Shown here one piece after another: positions 24,458 through 27,105 of a stretch of 27,105 bases of DNA. Source of the stretch: an uncultured Roseburia sp. (GTDB lineage Bacteria; Bacillota; Clostridia; Lachnospirales; Lachnospiraceae); the NCBI GenBank assembly GCA_934358955.1, contig CAKRLC010000026.1, positions 1-27,105 on the forward strand, given 5' to 3'. Position numbers and translations under genes: made by a program. Below the pieces are notes generated by a model. That model was not told the origin of the DNA and made no database searches. It saw only the letters and a program-made list of their open reading frames with translations. Numbering within the stretch: the first letter of the stretch is position 1; each line of letters begins with the position of its first letter.

Positions 24458-25009
24458 TCAATAAATCAGTTCCAGCTGATCCTCAGATAATTGATAATAT
24501 CCGATCAGCTTTCGTTTCAGCTCCCGGTATGCCTCGTCCTCCTTTGTCTCCGGCTGCCCGTCGATCACGATTTTTCCGATCACTACATCATCTTCCCCGT
24601 TTTTTTCCACCACCATACGGATTTTTTCTATTTCATAAGCTTCTGTCATATCCACTGAAATCTCCTTTACTCTCATATTTTCCTGTAAAACAATCTGTGA
24701 AATATCTGCCTCAACTGCCTTTTCATAATAGGAAATAACCTCGCCTGTTCCTAAAAAAGAACTGTTTTCGGCATTGATCTGTATTTCTTCCAATTTCTGC
24801 CAGAATGCATCTGCCTGGATCTTTTGTATAAGCCTGTCGCTTTCTCCCGACCAGACCAGGCAGGGATATAAAATTCCCATCACCAGCACCAGCCTTGAAA
24901 AAAACTGTACGTATTTTCTATATTTTTCTCCGGGGATCATATGATCCAAAACCGTAATGATAAGAAAAATCACAAGACAGCTTTTTATATAAGAAAAAAA
25001 CTGTTCCAT
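24458..25009 (-). CDS. spoIIIAF: Stage III sporulation protein AF
   Basis: SpoIIIAF is a membrane-anchored component of the SpoIIIA complex. The 183-aa protein has two N-terminal membrane helices (about 8-25 and 34-52) and a soluble domain. QIVLQENMRVKEISVDMTE and a C-terminal tail with LKRKLIGYYQLSEDQLELIY are as in the family. AGGGATAGA precedes the ATG. The gap to spoIIIAE is 48 bp and to the spoIIIAG start 41 bp, with no terminator in either, consistent with one operon. Confidence 0.9.
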   Translation of the reverse strand: MEQFFSYIKSCLVIFLIITVLDHMIPGEKYRKYVQFFSRLVLVMGILYPCLVWSGESDRLIQKIQADAFWQKLEEIQINAENSSFLGTGEVISYYEKAVEADISQIVLQENMRVKEISVDMTEAYEIEKIRMVVEKNGEDDVVIGKIVIDGQPETKEDEAYRELKRKLIGYYQLSEDQLELIY

Positions 25010-25057
25010 TCTATCCCTGCTTTCTTCTGATTCCTGAACATTTGCCTCTCTATCCTC

Positions 25058-26254
25058 TCAATGCATAAATCCGGATGCCGCCACAGTCACTGCGATCGTC
25101 ACTCCAAAAAGAAGCATCGCATATCCCATCAGGCGCAGATACAACATTCCGCCTTTTGCCATCCCTGCGAGGCAGCCCGATATACGCCTGTCCGTTACCG
25201 GCTCTGTTACGGCTGCTGCAATCTTATAGAAAAAAGTCAGACAGAGTACCTTCCCAAGCGGCACAAGACAGACCAGCAAAAGTGCCACAAGCCCTGCCGC
25301 CCCAATGCAGTTTTTTATAACGATCCCCGTCCCAAGCACCAACTCCGTTACACTGTTTACTGCATTTCCAACGACAGGAAATGCAGATGCCGTCTTTGCC
25401 AGTGCCCCCTGTGCGATCCGGTCTTTTGCCGGCGTGATGAGATTTTGCACGACATTCAGTCCCAGAACGGCTGCACCTGCCACCTTCATTCCTCCCGATA
25501 TGATACCGTAAAACAGTTCCCGTAAATTGGAAAAAGAATCCTCCGGCATAAAATGTCCAAAGATCTCCAACAGCACATAAATATGGATCAGCGGCATCAG
25601 TATCTGATAAAAAATACATTCGATCAGATAAATCACAAGATATGCTGCCTCATAAAATCCCATTGCCGTTCCTACATTGCTTGCAAACAGCATGCTGATG
25701 CAAAGTGTCGGTACAAAAGCCTGCATAAATTCAATCCCGTTTTTCAATGTTTTTCCGGCAATTGTCTGAAATATGGAAAAAGCCTGCAAAAGTAATACGA
25801 CCATCACACAATATACACATAAAAAGCACAGCTCTGTGATGTAAGAAGCTGCAAAGGTTCCCGAAAAATTTTTCAATACAGAAAGACAGACCGCCAACAG
25901 CAACACCTCTGTGAAAAGCTTTTGCACCATCGTCCATTCTCCTGTCAGCTGCTCCTTCATCCACTTAAAAATACTATTTTTCCAGTCAGCATCCCCAAAT
26001 CCTCCAAACAACAGTTTTTGCACAAGCTCTGAAAAAGAAATGCTTTCCGGCAATTCCCTTTCGAGTACTCCATCCACTTCTTTGAAATCCAGCTCCCGAT
26101 ACAATTCCCTTAGATAATCCTCTTCCCTTTCCTCTTCTGTATACAGTATTCCTTTTTCATTCCAGACCGTATTGCCATACACTTCCTGCGTGTCCAGATT
26201 CCAGAACAGAAAAATACCAAACAATATTCCAATTCTTACACCGATTTTTTTCAT
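25058..26254 (-). CDS. spoIIIAE: Stage III sporulation protein AE
   Basis: SpoIIIAE is the polytopic membrane core of the SpoIIIA complex. The 398-aa protein begins with a signal-peptide-like segment (MKKIGVRIGILFGIFLFW, ending near VYGNT). It continues with an extracytoplasmic acidic region and about six to eight membrane helices from about 105 to the end. GLNVVQNLITPAKDR and a run of small residues near GNAVNSVTELVLGTG are typical of the family. The ATG overlaps the spoIIIAD stop (ATGA), which indicates translational coupling. Confidence 0.94.
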   Translation of the reverse strand: MKKIGVRIGILFGIFLFWNLDTQEVYGNTVWNEKGILYTEEEREEDYLRELYRELDFKEVDGVLERELPESISFSELVQKLLFGGFGDADWKNSIFKWMKEQLTGEWTMVQKLFTEVLLLAVCLSVLKNFSGTFAASYITELCFLCVYCVMVVLLLQAFSIFQTIAGKTLKNGIEFMQAFVPTLCISMLFASNVGTAMGFYEAAYLVIYLIECIFYQILMPLIHIYVLLEIFGHFMPEDSFSNLRELFYGIISGGMKVAGAAVLGLNVVQNLITPAKDRIAQGALAKTASAFPVVGNAVNSVTELVLGTGIVIKNCIGAAGLVALLLVCLVPLGKVLCLTFFYKIAAAVTEPVTDRRISGCLAGMAKGGMLYLRLMGYAMLLFGVTIAVTVAASGFMH

Positions 26255-26634
26255 AGCATACTCCCGATCATTTCAAGAAATGCCAATAATACCGGAAGGC
26301 TTACTACCAGAACAGATACCTTTGCAAATAACTCGATCTGTCCCGCTAACGCCGTACAGCCTGCATCCCTGCAGATATTCGCTGTAAATTCCGCCACATA
26401 GGTGATCCCGATCATTTTGATAACCAGTCCGATATAATAGCTGTCAACCGAAGTCATTGACTCCAGCTTCTGCACAAATTCAAGCACCAACTGTATCTTT
26501 GTTATAAGAAATGCAAAAAGCACCGTACAGGCCGCCATTCCAAGGAGCACGCTGTATTCTTTTTTCTCTTTTTGAAGCGGGATTGACAGCAAAGCTGTTG
26601 CTATCCCAAACACCCCGACTTTTACAATATCCAT
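26251..26634 (-). CDS. spoIIIAD: Stage III sporulation protein AD
   Basis: This 127-aa protein is a small polytopic membrane subunit of the SpoIIIA complex. About four hydrophobic segments are visible (5-20, 29-50, 66-82, 101-122), with the family-typical YIGLVIKMIGITYVAEFTA and CRDAGCTALAGQIE. It follows spoIIIAC by 24 bp and overlaps spoIIIAE by 4 bp. Confidence 0.95.
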   Translation of the reverse strand: MDIVKVGVFGIATALLSIPLQKEKKEYSVLLGMAACTVLFAFLITKIQLVLEFVQKLESMTSVDSYYIGLVIKMIGITYVAEFTANICRDAGCTALAGQIELFAKVSVLVVSLPVLLAFLEMIGSML

Positions 26635-26658
26635 GTCCGCCTCCTTCGCCCAATACAG

Positions 26659-26853
26659 CTACAATGCAAACAATGACTGCATTGTCTCAAACAATTCATA
26701 GATATAAGGTACGATCCAGAACAGGACAATGATCAGACCTGCAAGGCTTGTCAGAAATGCATGCTCCTCTCTCCCGCTATGCTTTAGCACCTGGCTTAAT
26801 ACCGTCACCAGAATTCCTACAGCAGCAATTTTAAATATTAAATTTACACTCAT
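26659..26853 (-). CDS. spoIIIAC: Stage III sporulation protein AC
   Basis: This 64-aa protein has two membrane helices (about 5-23 and 34-53) joined by the polar HSGREEHAF. Length and sequence match SpoIIIAC well. AGGAAAGGCAGGG precedes the ATG. In spore formers spoIIIAA and spoIIIAB normally lie directly upstream. Here the 50 bp upstream lead into a palindromic repeat element that runs to the end of the window, so either those genes lie beyond it or the operon has been split. Confidence 0.95.
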   Translation of the reverse strand: MSVNLIFKIAAVGILVTVLSQVLKHSGREEHAFLTSLAGLIIVLFWIVPYIYELFETMQSLFAL

Positions 26854-26886
26854 AATCCCTGCCTTTCCTATCCCGCCCTGTTTTTA

Positions 26887-27105
26887 TACTGCCGGGGCAA
26901 ACGGTCTGCTCCATAACCTTTATTGGCAAATTGCACAAAAGAAATATGGAAAGTTTCTCCTTGTGCAATGAAGATAAGACTCATGAATCGTGGAAGCCTT
27001 TGCTGAACACGATTCACGCTTTCAGAGGCTTATTGGAATGTTTGCACAATGAAACTTGTAATATTTCTTTTGTGCAATCTGCTAGCATAAACTTAAATGC
27101 AGACC
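26887..27105 (+). repeat. Full copy 2 of the palindromic repeat element (runs to the window edge)
   Basis: This copy is the reverse complement of the 13246-13479 element, about 85 percent identical by eye. GGTCTGC (26903-26909) and GCAGACC (27099-27105) form terminal inverted repeats. TTGCACAAAAGAAATAT and its complement form the outer stem, and TTGCACAA/TTGTGCAA are preserved. Part of the middle stem has three mismatched pairs compared with copy 1. The right outer end lies beyond the window. The element sits directly upstream of spoIIIAC. Confidence 0.85.

Noticed and set aside
25061..25525. A 154-codon plus-strand frame opposite spoIIIAE
   Set aside because: The Cys/His/Arg-rich composition is that of an antisense shadow, and the spoIIIAE frame is clearly real.

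Overview
The window reads as chromosome of a spore-forming, moderately low-GC member of the Clostridia, most likely Lachnospiraceae. The evidence is a spoIIIA operon, a RluF-type pseudouridine synthase, a TM287/288-like heterodimeric ABC exporter, RNase Y, and a Gram-positive SOS box (CGAAC-N4-GTTCG) in front of recA. Almost all genes are housekeeping genes on the minus strand. Exceptions are a tiny toxin gene at the left edge, a 42-codon small gene, dinB and the DAHP synthase gene.

Layout. 1-260: a compact type I toxin-antitoxin-like locus (28-aa holin-like peptide plus a convergent antisense RNA). 283-4068 (minus): rluF-like gene, ligA and metA in one direction. 4157-5416: a membrane-anchored protein with two SH3b domains and its own promoter, flanked by an odd pair of direct repeats. 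5759-6031: a small hydrophobic ORF and tRNA-Arg(CCG), separated by a bidirectional terminator. 6207-7475: dinB, whose 3' end overlaps the convergent ABC exporter gene by 92 bp. 7384-12011 (minus): marR plus two overlapping ABC half-transporter genes, with promoter and inverted-repeat operator visible. 12012-13810: aroD and a long intergenic zone rich in palindromic elements, then the divergent DAHP synthase gene. 14882-17135 (minus): nudF, spoIIM and xerD, a gene set also clustered in Bacillus subtilis. 17320-18870: rny. 19134-20801: recA-recX under a LexA box. 21129-23065: prfC-trx. 23144-26853: spoIIIAC, AD, AE, AF, AG and AH (the AA and AB genes are not in view).

The most unusual content is non-coding. 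A family of palindromic repeats has two full copies (13246-13479 and 26887-27105, opposite orientation), two internally deleted copies (12343-12444 and 17151-17248) and one collapsed end pair (12094-12130). The two full copies show compensatory base changes in a predicted stem, so the folded form rather than only the sequence appears to matter. One full copy abuts spoIIIAC at a point where spoIIIAB would normally be expected. A separate cluster of strong hairpins lies at 12137-12314. No CRISPR array, complete insertion sequence or rRNA was seen.
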